A stretch of 6,126 bases of DNA from NCBI GenBank assembly GCA_900540405.1, contig UQFW01000061.1:1-6126 (forward strand), given 5' to 3'. The DNA is from Candidatus Avelusimicrobium faecicola. GTDB taxonomy: Bacteria; Elusimicrobiota; Elusimicrobia; Elusimicrobiales; Elusimicrobiaceae. A program made the position numbers and the translations under genes. The notes under the pieces were generated by a model. The model did not search any database. It saw only the letters and a program-made list of their open reading frames with translations, and had not been told where the DNA came from. Of this stretch, positions 1 to 4,786 are shown piece by piece. Position 1 is the first letter of the stretch; each line of letters starts with the position of its first letter.

Positions 1-777
1 GGCGGTTTGGGTTTGCGGCATTTCTAATCCCGGCAGGGCTTCTTGCCCGAGCGCGGTTTTGTTATAGGACGTCCGCGTGAAAAACGGGTCCACGGTGGTA
101 TCCAACGCTTCCAGTTTTTCGGCGCCTTCCAATTCATCTAACGGAATGATAGCCGGTTCGCCCACCGGCGGCAAGGCTTCATCAAACGGCAAATCGGCCT
201 GTTTTTCGTGCAATGTTTTTTCCGCAAACACTTGTAAATCGGGCAGTTCGGATACTTTATTGAGCCCGAACATCCGCAAAAATTCGTCTGTGGTGCCGTA
301 CACCATGGGGCGGCCGATGGTGTCTTTCTTGCCCACCACACGCACCAGGCCGCGTTCCAATAACCGCTCCAACGGCCCCGCCACGTCCACCCCGCGGATG
401 GATTCCATTTCCGCCCGCGTAATGGGTTGCTTGTAGGCAATAATGGCCAAAGTTTCCAACGCGGCGTTGGAAAGTTTGGTGGTCATTTTTTCGTTATACA
501 GTTTGCGCACCCAGCGGCCGTATTCCGGCTTGGTGGCCATTTGGAAACCGCCCCCCACTTCCACAATCTGCACGGCGCGGCCCGTTTGGGCATATTCGCG
601 GGTGAGTTCTTCTATAATAGCCAATACCTGTTTGGCGCTGACGGTTTCCACCACCTCGGCCAAACGGCCCGGCTTAACGGGGCGGTCCGTTATAAACAAA
701 AGGGTTTCTATAATTTTTTTAGCATCCGCGGTGGTATCCACCAGTTCCGGCTGCGGTTTTACTTCGGGCGTATCCAT
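1..777 (-). CDS. scpB: Segregation and condensation protein ScpB (3' end beyond window)
   Basis: ScpB is the winged-helix partner that binds ScpA and completes the bacterial SMC-ScpA-ScpB condensin, a cytoplasmic nucleoid-associated complex for chromosome organisation and segregation. Reading from the ATG at 777, the frame stays open for 259 codons to the window edge, so the stop is not seen. The ScpB signatures are clear: an N-terminal winged-helix domain around residues 18-90, the central AIIAYKQPITRAEMESIRGV block at about residues 111-130, LLERGLV at 139-145, and the GRPMVYGTTDEFLRMFGL block at 155-172. Most ScpB proteins end soon after this point, at roughly 180-200 residues. Here at least 80 further residues follow, acidic and proline-containing, with no domain I recognise. 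The start overlaps the scpA stop by one base (TAATG), and GGGGAGG lies 7 nt upstream, so translation is probably both directly initiated and coupled to scpA. Identity is secure; only the function of the tail is unknown. Confidence 0.95.
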   Translation of the reverse strand, partial: MDTPEVKPQPELVDTTADAKKIIETLLFITDRPVKPGRLAEVVETVSAKQVLAIIEELTREYAQTGRAVQIVEVGGGFQMATKPEYGRWVRKLYNEKMTTKLSNAALETLAIIAYKQPITRAEMESIRGVDVAGPLERLLERGLVRVVGKKDTIGRPMVYGTTDEFLRMFGLNKVSELPDLQVFAEKTLHEKQADLPFDEALPPVGEPAIIPLDELEGAEKLEALDTTVDPFFTRTSYNKTALGQEALPGLEMPQTQTA

Positions 778-1538
778 TATGCGGCCTCCCCGTGCATGAG
801 GGTTTTGAAATCTTTATCTTTATTTTCCGGGTTCAAATAAATGCGTATATCCCCGGCGCGGGAGTCTTGCCGGGCCAATAATTTTTTTATTTTTATCAGC
901 TCCAACACGGCCATAAAACAAGTGATAATACCGCGTTTTTTGGTTTCTCCCACAAAAATATCCTCTAGCAAAATCCATTCGTGCGTTTTAAGTAATTCCA
1001 CCACTTTTTCCATTTTAGTTTCAATGGGGAATTCCTCTATTTTAAGCATTTCCACCCGTTTGCGCTCGTCCAGCCGCTCAAACGCACGCTTTACGGCGGC
1101 CAACAGGTCAAACATTTGGATATTAATTACCTTTTCCCCCGCATCAAAAATAGGGGCGGAGCGGTAAAATTGGTCTTTCAGGCTTTCTTGCTTTTGCTCC
1201 AAAAAGCGGCTGGCCTCTTTGTATTTTTGGTATTCCACCAGTTTGGCAATTAATTCTTTAGCCGGGTTGGGGCCTTCGTCCTCGCTGGTGGGCGCCTGGC
1301 TGGGCAAAAGGGTTTTGGCCTTAATTTGCATTAACGTACTGGCCATTACCAAAAATTCGCCCGCTACCTCCAAATTCAGCTCCTTCATTACGTTCAAATA
1401 ATCCAGGTATTGCTTGGTAATTTCGGCAATGTTAATATCACATACGTCCAAATTATCTTTTCTAATCAAGTGCAACAGCAGGTCCATCGGGCCTTCAAAC
1501 ACGTTAATATGCACATTGATAGGAGCCGGATTTATCAT
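777..1538 (-). CDS. scpA: Segregation and condensation protein ScpA (kleisin)
   Basis: ScpA is the kleisin subunit that bridges the SMC head domains and recruits ScpB in the bacterial condensin. The 253-residue product has the usual length and organisation. The N-terminal SMC-neck-binding region carries the family hallmark FEGPMDLLLHLI (about residues 14-25), followed by DINIAEITKQYLDYL and the EFLVMASTLMQIKAKTLLP block (about residues 62-80). A charged middle segment follows, then a C-terminal winged-helix-like region (FMAVLELIKIKKLLA) that in homologues contacts the SMC cap. The gene begins one base after the stop of the upstream protease gene (TAATATG). Only a weak GGGG, 7 nt before the ATG, could serve as a ribosome binding site, so termination-reinitiation coupling with the protease gene is likely. 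Its TAA stop shares its last base with the scpB ATG. Nothing is truncated. The SMC gene itself is not in this window. Confidence 0.96.
   Translation of the reverse strand: MINPAPINVHINVFEGPMDLLLHLIRKDNLDVCDINIAEITKQYLDYLNVMKELNLEVAGEFLVMASTLMQIKAKTLLPSQAPTSEDEGPNPAKELIAKLVEYQKYKEASRFLEQKQESLKDQFYRSAPIFDAGEKVINIQMFDLLAAVKRAFERLDERKRVEMLKIEEFPIETKMEKVVELLKTHEWILLEDIFVGETKKRGIITCFMAVLELIKIKKLLARQDSRAGDIRIYLNPENKDKDFKTLMHGEAA
785..791 (-). promoter_or_regulatory. Ribosome binding site of scpB
   Basis: GGGGAGG on the minus strand ends 7 nt before the ATG at 777, near-ideal spacing. It lies inside the last codons of scpA and fixes the scpB start despite the one-base gene overlap. Confidence 0.85.
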
Positions 1539-1539
1539 A

Positions 1540-2190
1540 TTACAACCCCAACGCTAAAAACTTGTTAATGAGCCCCAACGCCAAGCTGACCGGGGGAATT
1601 AAAATATATTTTAATAATCCCGTCACAATCAAAATCACCACAATATACATGCCGTAGCGCCCGAAAAACATTTGGTAGCGCATGGCACTGCGCACAGGCA
1701 GGAACGCGGCCACAATGTTGCCGCCGTCCAGCGGCGGAATAGGCATTAAGTTAAACACCGCTAGTAGGATATTAATAAAAATACCGTATTGGAAAGCCAC
1801 CATAACCGCTTGCAGTTTAGCCGCCGGAGCCTGCGCAAACGCGGGGATTAACAACAAAATTTTAAGCACCAGCACCAACACCGCCGCCAACAACAAATTA
1901 GCGCACGGCCCCGCCGCCGCCACTTTGCCCATATCGGCCCGGGGCGAAGGCAGCCGCAAGGGGTTTACCGGCACGGGTTTAGCCCAACCGAAAAGCGGCA
2001 AATGAAAAATATAACAAAATGCGGGAACGGCCAGCGTGCCTATCCAATCAATATGCGCCATAGGGTTTAACGTCAGCCGTCCGCTCAAATAGGCGGTATC
2101 GTCCCCCAGTTTATAAGCCACCAAACCGTGGGCGAACTCGTGCCAGACGATAGAAAAAAACAAAATGGGTATGTATAGTATAATTTCCAT
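1540..2190 (-). CDS. M50 / site-2 protease family membrane metalloprotease
   Basis: This 216-residue protein is an intramembrane zinc metalloprotease of the M50 (site-2 protease) family, the compact type without a PDZ domain. The zinc motif HEFAH lies at residues 17-21 inside the first membrane segment. The second metal-binding motif, NLMPIPPLDGGN, lies at residues 147-158 with Asp155 as the expected third ligand. AAAGPCANL (91-99) matches the conserved mid-protein GPxxN motif. I count hydrophobic segments near residues 2-16, 50-66, 97-117, 132-146 and 180-200, so it is an inner-membrane protein. All catalytic residues are present, so activity is expected. The substrate cannot be deduced; members of this family cleave membrane-bound anti-sigma factors or clear remnant signal peptides. 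It leads the unit with scpA and scpB; genes for such proteases are often found near scpAB in diverse bacteria, without an established functional reason. No good Shine-Dalgarno precedes the ATG. Confidence 0.92.
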   Translation of the reverse strand: MEIILYIPILFFSIVWHEFAHGLVAYKLGDDTAYLSGRLTLNPMAHIDWIGTLAVPAFCYIFHLPLFGWAKPVPVNPLRLPSPRADMGKVAAAGPCANLLLAAVLVLVLKILLLIPAFAQAPAAKLQAVMVAFQYGIFINILLAVFNLMPIPPLDGGNIVAAFLPVRSAMRYQMFFGRYGMYIVVILIVTGLLKYILIPPVSLALGLINKFLALGL

Positions 2191-2197
2191 ATATGCT

Positions 2198-2213
2198 ATT
2201 CTACTAATTTATA
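2198..2213 (-). promoter_or_regulatory. Candidate -10 elements for the M50-scpA-scpB unit
   Basis: Reading the minus strand, TATAAA (2208-2213) and TAGAAT (2198-2203) are both -10-like boxes just upstream of the ATG at 2190. TAGAAT ends only 7 nt before the ATG. No convincing -35 hexamer lies at 17 nt from either. If either is used, the message has a very short leader or none. The region is AT-rich, so such boxes can arise by chance. Confidence 0.35.
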
Positions 2214-2256
2214 CCCGCTTATGCACGGGGGTTTTACCCCTTATCCCAAAAAACGC

Positions 2257-2285
2257 TTGACTTTTACCGCCAACTAACTTATAGT
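2257..2285 (+). promoter_or_regulatory. Sigma-70-type promoter of the small gene
   Basis: TTGACT at 2257-2262 and TATAGT at 2280-2285 are separated by exactly 17 bp. Each hexamer is one base off the sigma-70 consensus (TTGACA, TATAAT). The expected start of transcription is near 2292, leaving a leader of about 25 nt before the ATG at 2317. This is the best promoter in the window. Confidence 0.8.
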
Positions 2286-2294
2286 AATTATTAC
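2284..2294. promoter_or_regulatory. Operator-like dyad over the transcription start
   Basis: GTAAT-T-ATTAC is a perfect 5-1-5 palindrome that begins in the last two bases of the -10 box and covers the predicted transcription start. Its position is where a repressor would block initiation. An AT-rich dyad this short can occur by chance, and no regulator is encoded next to it. Confidence 0.3.
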
Positions 2295-2305
2295 CTGAAA
2301 ATAAC

Positions 2306-2311
2306 AGGGGG
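2306..2311 (+). promoter_or_regulatory. Ribosome binding site of the small gene
   Basis: AGGGGG lies 5 nt before the ATG at 2317. It is a slightly imperfect Shine-Dalgarno (consensus AGGAGG) but well placed, and it supports this start. Confidence 0.65.
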
Positions 2312-2316
2312 TAAAA

Positions 2317-2592
2317 ATGACACAACCGGCCTTACAAACCGTGGAGCATTACAACCAGGCACTCCGCCAACCCGGCATTTGTGCGTTGTGGTGCCAAGAG
2401 GGCGACAGCAAACGGCTGTTATCCGTCCACCCGAGCGAAGATGTCCATTCTTCCGTGCGGGCGTTTCAAGAACTCCAACAACTGCGCGTATACAGCGGCA
2501 ACAAAATTACGTTTTCCGTGGGGTATATGCCCGGCTCGTCGCACGAAGACCGTGCCACCGCCGCCCGGCAACTCATCCGCCGGCACGCTTAA
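2317..2592 (+). CDS. Small protein of unknown function (91 aa)
   Basis: I do not recognise this protein. It is probably a real gene: a near-consensus promoter, a well-spaced ribosome binding site, the ATG, a TAA stop and a terminator 28 nt later follow one another, and no other frame in this interval has such signals. It is soluble, without signal peptide or membrane segment, and rich in Gln, Arg, Ser and His. Visible elements are a predicted N-terminal helix (about residues 3-17), a Pro-Gly-Ile-Cys strand start (19-22), two cysteines in a CxxxC arrangement (Cys22, Cys26), a strand RLLSV (33-37), a helix with Arg48 (41-57), a strand KITFSVGYM (63-71) and a C-terminal basic helix (76-90). This order loosely resembles a GIY-YIG fold, but the second signature Tyr and Gly and the catalytic Glu are absent, so the resemblance may be accidental. 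The gene stands alone, divergent from the protease unit and convergent with the nucleotidyltransferase. Confidence 0.75.
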   Translation: MTQPALQTVEHYNQALRQPGICALWCQEGDSKRLLSVHPSEDVHSSVRAFQELQQLRVYSGNKITFSVGYMPGSSHEDRATAARQLIRRHA

Positions 2593-2620
2593 CGCGCTAG
2601 TTCTTTTACTACAAACCCGC

Positions 2621-2650
2621 AAAAAAACCGGCCCTAAAAGCCGGTTTTTA
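2621..2650. terminator. Bidirectional intrinsic terminator
   Basis: CCGGC (2628-2632) pairs with GCCGG (2640-2644) around a 7-nt loop. The stem is extended by five A-T pairs (2623-2627 with 2645-2649). The hairpin ends in a T-run on the plus strand and a run of seven T on the minus strand. It can stop the small gene (ends 2592) and the opposing nucleotidyltransferase gene (ends 2661), which converge here. Confidence 0.85.
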
Positions 2651-2660
2651 ATGGGAAAAT

Positions 2661-3824
2661 TTACGCTGAGGGCACATCCCCCATACAATTAGACGAACCG
2701 AAACAGACTTGCACTATTTTTAGGGCATCTTCCCGGCTGGACACTTTGCCGTCCCACTGCATCCGGCGGCACCGCTCCAACGCGCAGGAAATACGCCGCC
2801 CCGCCAGGCCCTGTTCTTTCAAATCCCGCCCGCGCAAAAAGCACGGCTCCAGCGCATACTTTTTGAGCCCCGGGTGTACGGCCCGGATAACGGCCTGCTG
2901 CATAGGGGTCAGCGCACGCAAAGGGGCATGGCACGATTCGGACACTTTCCACGCTTCCAAAATTTCTTGGGCAAGCTCTTTTTTTACGCGCATGGATTTC
3001 AAAAATTCTTCCCCGCTTTTGCCCAAACTGCATACCATCACTCCCAACCGTTCGTCCACGGTTTTTACGCGGTTCAGGCCGTCGTGCCATTCTAGCCCCG
3101 GGTACACAAATTGCAACATTCCGTACGCGCGCATCATTTCCAAAATGCGTTTGATTTCTTTTTCTTTATTGATTTTCAAAAATTCCCGCGTCAGCCGTTC
3201 GCGCGAAAGGAGCAACGGATACTGCTGTTTGACCGCCTCTTTTAATAATTCTTCCGTTTTGGGGGCCAATTTCCAGCCGAACCGCCCGGCAAAACGCACC
3301 GCCCGGCACATCCGGGTCGGGTCGTCCAAAAAACTTTTGGGGTGCAGGATGCGGATAATCCCCGCATCAATATCCTTTTGCGCGCCGAACGGGTCAAACG
3401 AAACGCCGAAAGAACCCGGCATAATGCTTAACGCCCAGGAATTAGCGGTAAAATCGCGCCGGAACATATCGTCCTTAATGCACGAGGGGGTCACTTCCGG
3501 CAATACCCCAGCGCGGGGGTAGCTTTCGCGCCGCGCGCGCACCATATCTAATTTCAACCCGGTAATTAAATTTACGCGAAACGTACTGAATTGGGAAAAT
3601 TTATGCTTGCTTCCCCCCCAACGCTTGACCGCAAACCCGGCCAAAGGGTCTACATTTCCCTCAAAGGACAAATCAATATCCAATGTATCGCGCCCCAAAT
3701 AAAAATCACGCACGGCACCGCCCACAATCCAGGCTTTGGTGCCCAGCTTTTCGGCATAAGTGCCGATAGAAAACAAAATTTCTTGATATTTTTTAGGAAT
3801 ACTTACCGGATTTTTACCTTTCAT
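2661..3824 (-). CDS. cca: Class II tRNA nucleotidyltransferase (CCA-adding / poly(A) polymerase family)
   Basis: This family adds the 3' CCA, or part of it, to tRNA from CTP and ATP; close relatives polyadenylate RNA. The 387-residue length fits. The head domain shows GGAVRD (35-40) with the catalytic Asp49-Ile-Asp51, then RRDFTAN (122-128), DP at 144-145, the nucleotide-recognition motif DDPTR (167-171) leading into RAVRFAGRFG, and ERLTREF (209-215). A loop with RRESY and RAGVLPEV (about 98-117) corresponds to the flexible loop that CC-only-adding enzymes lack. That argues for full CCA addition or terminal-A addition. The C-terminal region carries the usual RGRDLKEQGLAGRRI and WDGKVSSREDAL blocks. 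The start overlaps the upstream CpXC gene stop as ATGA, with no good Shine-Dalgarno, so coupled translation is likely. Sequence alone does not separate CCA-adding, A-adding and poly(A) polymerase activity, so the gene symbol is provisional. Confidence 0.88.
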   Translation of the reverse strand: MKGKNPVSIPKKYQEILFSIGTYAEKLGTKAWIVGGAVRDFYLGRDTLDIDLSFEGNVDPLAGFAVKRWGGSKHKFSQFSTFRVNLITGLKLDMVRARRESYPRAGVLPEVTPSCIKDDMFRRDFTANSWALSIMPGSFGVSFDPFGAQKDIDAGIIRILHPKSFLDDPTRMCRAVRFAGRFGWKLAPKTEELLKEAVKQQYPLLLSRERLTREFLKINKEKEIKRILEMMRAYGMLQFVYPGLEWHDGLNRVKTVDERLGVMVCSLGKSGEEFLKSMRVKKELAQEILEAWKVSESCHAPLRALTPMQQAVIRAVHPGLKKYALEPCFLRGRDLKEQGLAGRRISCALERCRRMQWDGKVSSREDALKIVQVCFGSSNCMGDVPSA

Positions 3825-4459
3825 AACAGTAAAGGCGCGCTTGCCCCCTCCTCACTCATACGGTCCATAAAGTTTTGCAACAGTTTGCTGTTTAACCCCG
3901 TTTTAAGCACTTTATGGGCGGCCAGCGCATACGCGTTGGCGCCGGGTTTATCCGCGGCGGGCACATAAAGCGGAAAGTGATTTTTCCGCGCATAAGCAGG
4001 TTTTAAGCGGGCCACTTGCAGGCCGGCCGCCGCACACGCCGCCGCTACCACTTCGGATTCAAACGTCAGTTCTTCTTCGTGTTCCAACACACTTTTTAAG
4101 GCTTCCAACCCAAACACATACGCGGGTTCGTAGTCTAACTGTAAGGTTTTGGAAAGCGTTTTTTTAATGAGGGCGTAATCTTCCTTCATTTTAGCAACCA
4201 GGGCATCTTCTTTGGCTTTGTCCGCATGGGCGAACACAAACACCATCAGTTCCGCGGGGGCATCCAAATAAATCAGGTTGGAATCGTGGTGAAAGAATGT
4301 TTTACATTCCGGGCAGCAAAATAAATTCAACTCTCCGCCCAACGCGGCGGTTTTCAAATCGGGGTCTTGGTCTGCGCGCACAAAAGACCAATATTCTACA
4401 TCAAACTGTTCACAATGGTTGGGGCAACGTGCCTGCCCTTCGGCTTTAATAGATTTCAT
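3821..4459 (-). CDS. CpXC-domain protein, function unknown
   Basis: The 212-residue product matches the CpXC family, a domain of unknown function named for two Cys-Pro-x-Cys motifs that probably bind zinc. The second motif is intact as CCPEC (48-52). The first is CPNHC (12-16), with one extra residue between the cysteines and a histidine in between. Between them, DPDLKTAALGGELN (32-45) is the typical linker, and HHDSNLIYLDAPAELMVFVF follows, as in the family. From about residue 75 the protein is helical and charged (KAKEDALVAKMKEDYALIKK), and the last third is Ala-rich without recognisable motifs. No signal peptide or membrane segment is seen, so it is probably cytoplasmic. It is the first gene of a unit with the tRNA nucleotidyltransferase and overlaps it by 4 nt, which suggests related roles, perhaps in RNA or translation; that is inference. 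No Shine-Dalgarno lies at usable distance from the ATG. Confidence 0.82.
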   Translation of the reverse strand: MKSIKAEGQARCPNHCEQFDVEYWSFVRADQDPDLKTAALGGELNLFCCPECKTFFHHDSNLIYLDAPAELMVFVFAHADKAKEDALVAKMKEDYALIKKTLSKTLQLDYEPAYVFGLEALKSVLEHEEELTFESEVVAAACAAAGLQVARLKPAYARKNHFPLYVPAADKPGANAYALAAHKVLKTGLNSKLLQNFMDRMSEEGASAPLLL

Positions 4460-4465
4460 AACACT

Positions 4466-4494
4466 TTTATACCAAAAATGGACTCCTTCTGTAA
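4466..4494 (-). promoter_or_regulatory. Candidate promoter for the CpXC-nucleotidyltransferase unit
   Basis: On the minus strand TATAAA (4466-4471) has a weak -35-like TTACAG (4489-4494) at exactly 17 bp. TATAAA ends only 6 nt before the ATG at 4459, so transcription would begin at or next to the start codon. An alternative -10, TATATT (4493-4498), would place AGAAGGAG (4483-4490) in the leader, but 23 nt from the ATG. A promoter is expected here because a terminator lies just upstream; which box is used is uncertain. Confidence 0.4.
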
Positions 4495-4515
4495 TATAAA
4501 AACGGCTTCTAACCC

Positions 4516-4537
4516 AAAAAAGGCACCCGCAAGTGCC
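4516..4537 (-). terminator. Intrinsic terminator after tRNA-Arg
   Basis: On the minus strand GGCAC and GTGCC (4533-4537 and 4522-4526) form a 5-bp stem around a 6-nt loop and are followed by six T (4516-4521). It ends the tRNA transcript about 60 nt beyond the mature 3' end and isolates it from the CpXC gene downstream. Confidence 0.75.
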
Positions 4538-4559
4538 GGGGCTCCGTCGTAAGAATACA

Positions 4560-4584
4560 GGCCGGGCAAATACGCCGCCCGGCC
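4560..4584 (-). other. GC-rich hairpin in the tRNA 3' trailer
   Basis: GGCCGGGC (4560-4567) and GCCCGGCC (4577-4584) form a perfect 8-bp stem around a 9-nt loop, starting 12 nt past the tRNA 3' end. No T-run follows on either strand, so it is not a standard terminator. It may mark the trailer for 3' processing or protect it from exonucleases; that role is inferred. Confidence 0.55.
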
Positions 4585-4595
4585 CGCAAAAACTC

Positions 4596-4668
4596 TGCCC
4601 CGCATGGGATTTGAACCCATACCACCGGTTCCGAAGACCGGTACTCTATCCAGTTGAGCTAACGGGGC
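4596..4668 (-). tRNA. tRNA-Arg (anticodon UCG), CCA not encoded
   Basis: The minus strand folds into a complete 73-nt cloverleaf. The acceptor pairs GCCCCGT with GCGGGGC (one G-T pair). The D stem is GCTC/GAGT, and the anticodon stem is CCGGT/ACCGG around the loop CTTCGGA. The variable loop has 4 nt, and the T stem ATGGG/CCCAT encloses TTCAAAT. The anticodon is UCG, which reads CGA (and probably CGG) arginine codons. A20 in the D loop and C35 in the anticodon are the known arginine identity elements, and the discriminator base is A73. The next genomic bases are GAG rather than CCA, so the tail must be added after transcription, a job for the enzyme encoded at 2661-3824. The gene has its own promoter-like box and terminator. 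A spurious protein frame crosses it. Confidence 0.96.
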
Positions 4669-4677
4669 GTGTTTTTT

Positions 4678-4683
4678 ATTGTA
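4678..4683 (-). promoter_or_regulatory. Candidate -10 box of the tRNA-Arg gene
   Basis: TACAAT on the minus strand lies 9 nt before the mature tRNA 5' end, so the primary leader would be only a few bases. The -35 position (around CTGTGG at 17 bp spacing) is poor. The -10 match is good, the whole promoter is moderate. Confidence 0.5.
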
Positions 4684-4746
4684 CCAATTTTTAAGCGCGC
4701 CCACAGGCTTAACAAGGCCCCCTACTCCGGCGCTCCTAAAATTTGC

Positions 4747-4752
4747 TAGAAT
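4747..4752 (+). promoter_or_regulatory. Candidate -10 box of yebC-ruvC
   Basis: TAGAAT lies 34 nt upstream of the yebC ATG and 21 nt before its ribosome binding site, a normal leader length. No clear -35 hexamer is seen at 17 bp. The gap from 4669 to 4786 must hold the divergent promoters of tRNA-Arg and yebC; I see nothing else in it. Confidence 0.45.
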
Positions 4753-4773
4753 AAAGGTATCTTAATTTGCAGT

Positions 4774-4779
4774 AAGGAG
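4774..4779 (+). promoter_or_regulatory. Ribosome binding site of yebC
   Basis: AAGGAG is a consensus Shine-Dalgarno 7 nt before the ATG at 4787. It shows that this host uses standard anti-Shine-Dalgarno recognition. Confidence 0.9.
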
Positions 4780-4786
4780 TATACCT

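Larger units (their letters stand above)
2232..2316. repeat. 9-bp inverted repeat bracketing the small-gene promoter
   Basis: TTTTACCCC at 2232-2240 and its exact reverse complement GGGGTAAAA at 2308-2316 are separated by 67 bp. The promoter (2257-2285) lies between the arms, and the right arm covers the ribosome binding site of the small gene. The left arm is also part of a local hairpin (GGGGT-TTT-ACCCC, 2228-2240). A related TTTTACC sits at 2262-2268. The repeat is directly visible; a regulatory role is inference. Confidence 0.5.

Noticed and set aside
427..840. Plus-strand frame of 137 codons opposite scpB
   Set aside because: Antisense to scpB and the scpA end, without start signals or protein-like motifs.
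2228..2240. Local hairpin GGGGT-TTT-ACCCC as a terminator or riboswitch
   Set aside because: The stem has five pairs with a 3-nt loop and no T-run, and lies upstream of both divergent promoters, so it would not be transcribed from them.
2419..2688. Minus-strand 89-codon frame overlapping the small gene and the terminator
   Set aside because: It runs across a bidirectional terminator and the end of the nucleotidyltransferase gene, and lacks a ribosome binding site; the plus-strand gene has all expression signals.
2746..3522. Plus-strand frame of 258 codons opposite the nucleotidyltransferase gene
   Set aside because: It is entirely antisense to a well-supported gene, rich in Arg, Ser and Pro with no family motif, and has no ribosome binding site. 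Its length follows from the codon bias of the real gene.
4459..4482. Short leader peptide starting at an ATT just after AGAAGGAG and ending in the TGA that overlaps the CpXC ATG
   Set aside because: The overlap is tempting, but ATT is a very rare start and lies only 3 nt from the GGAG, too close for normal initiation.
4456..4704. Minus-strand frame of 82 codons across the tRNA and its trailer
   Set aside because: It translates straight through tRNA-Arg, giving the well-known spurious APLAQLDRV...GSNPMRG peptide, and also crosses the terminator. It is a tRNA shadow, not a gene.
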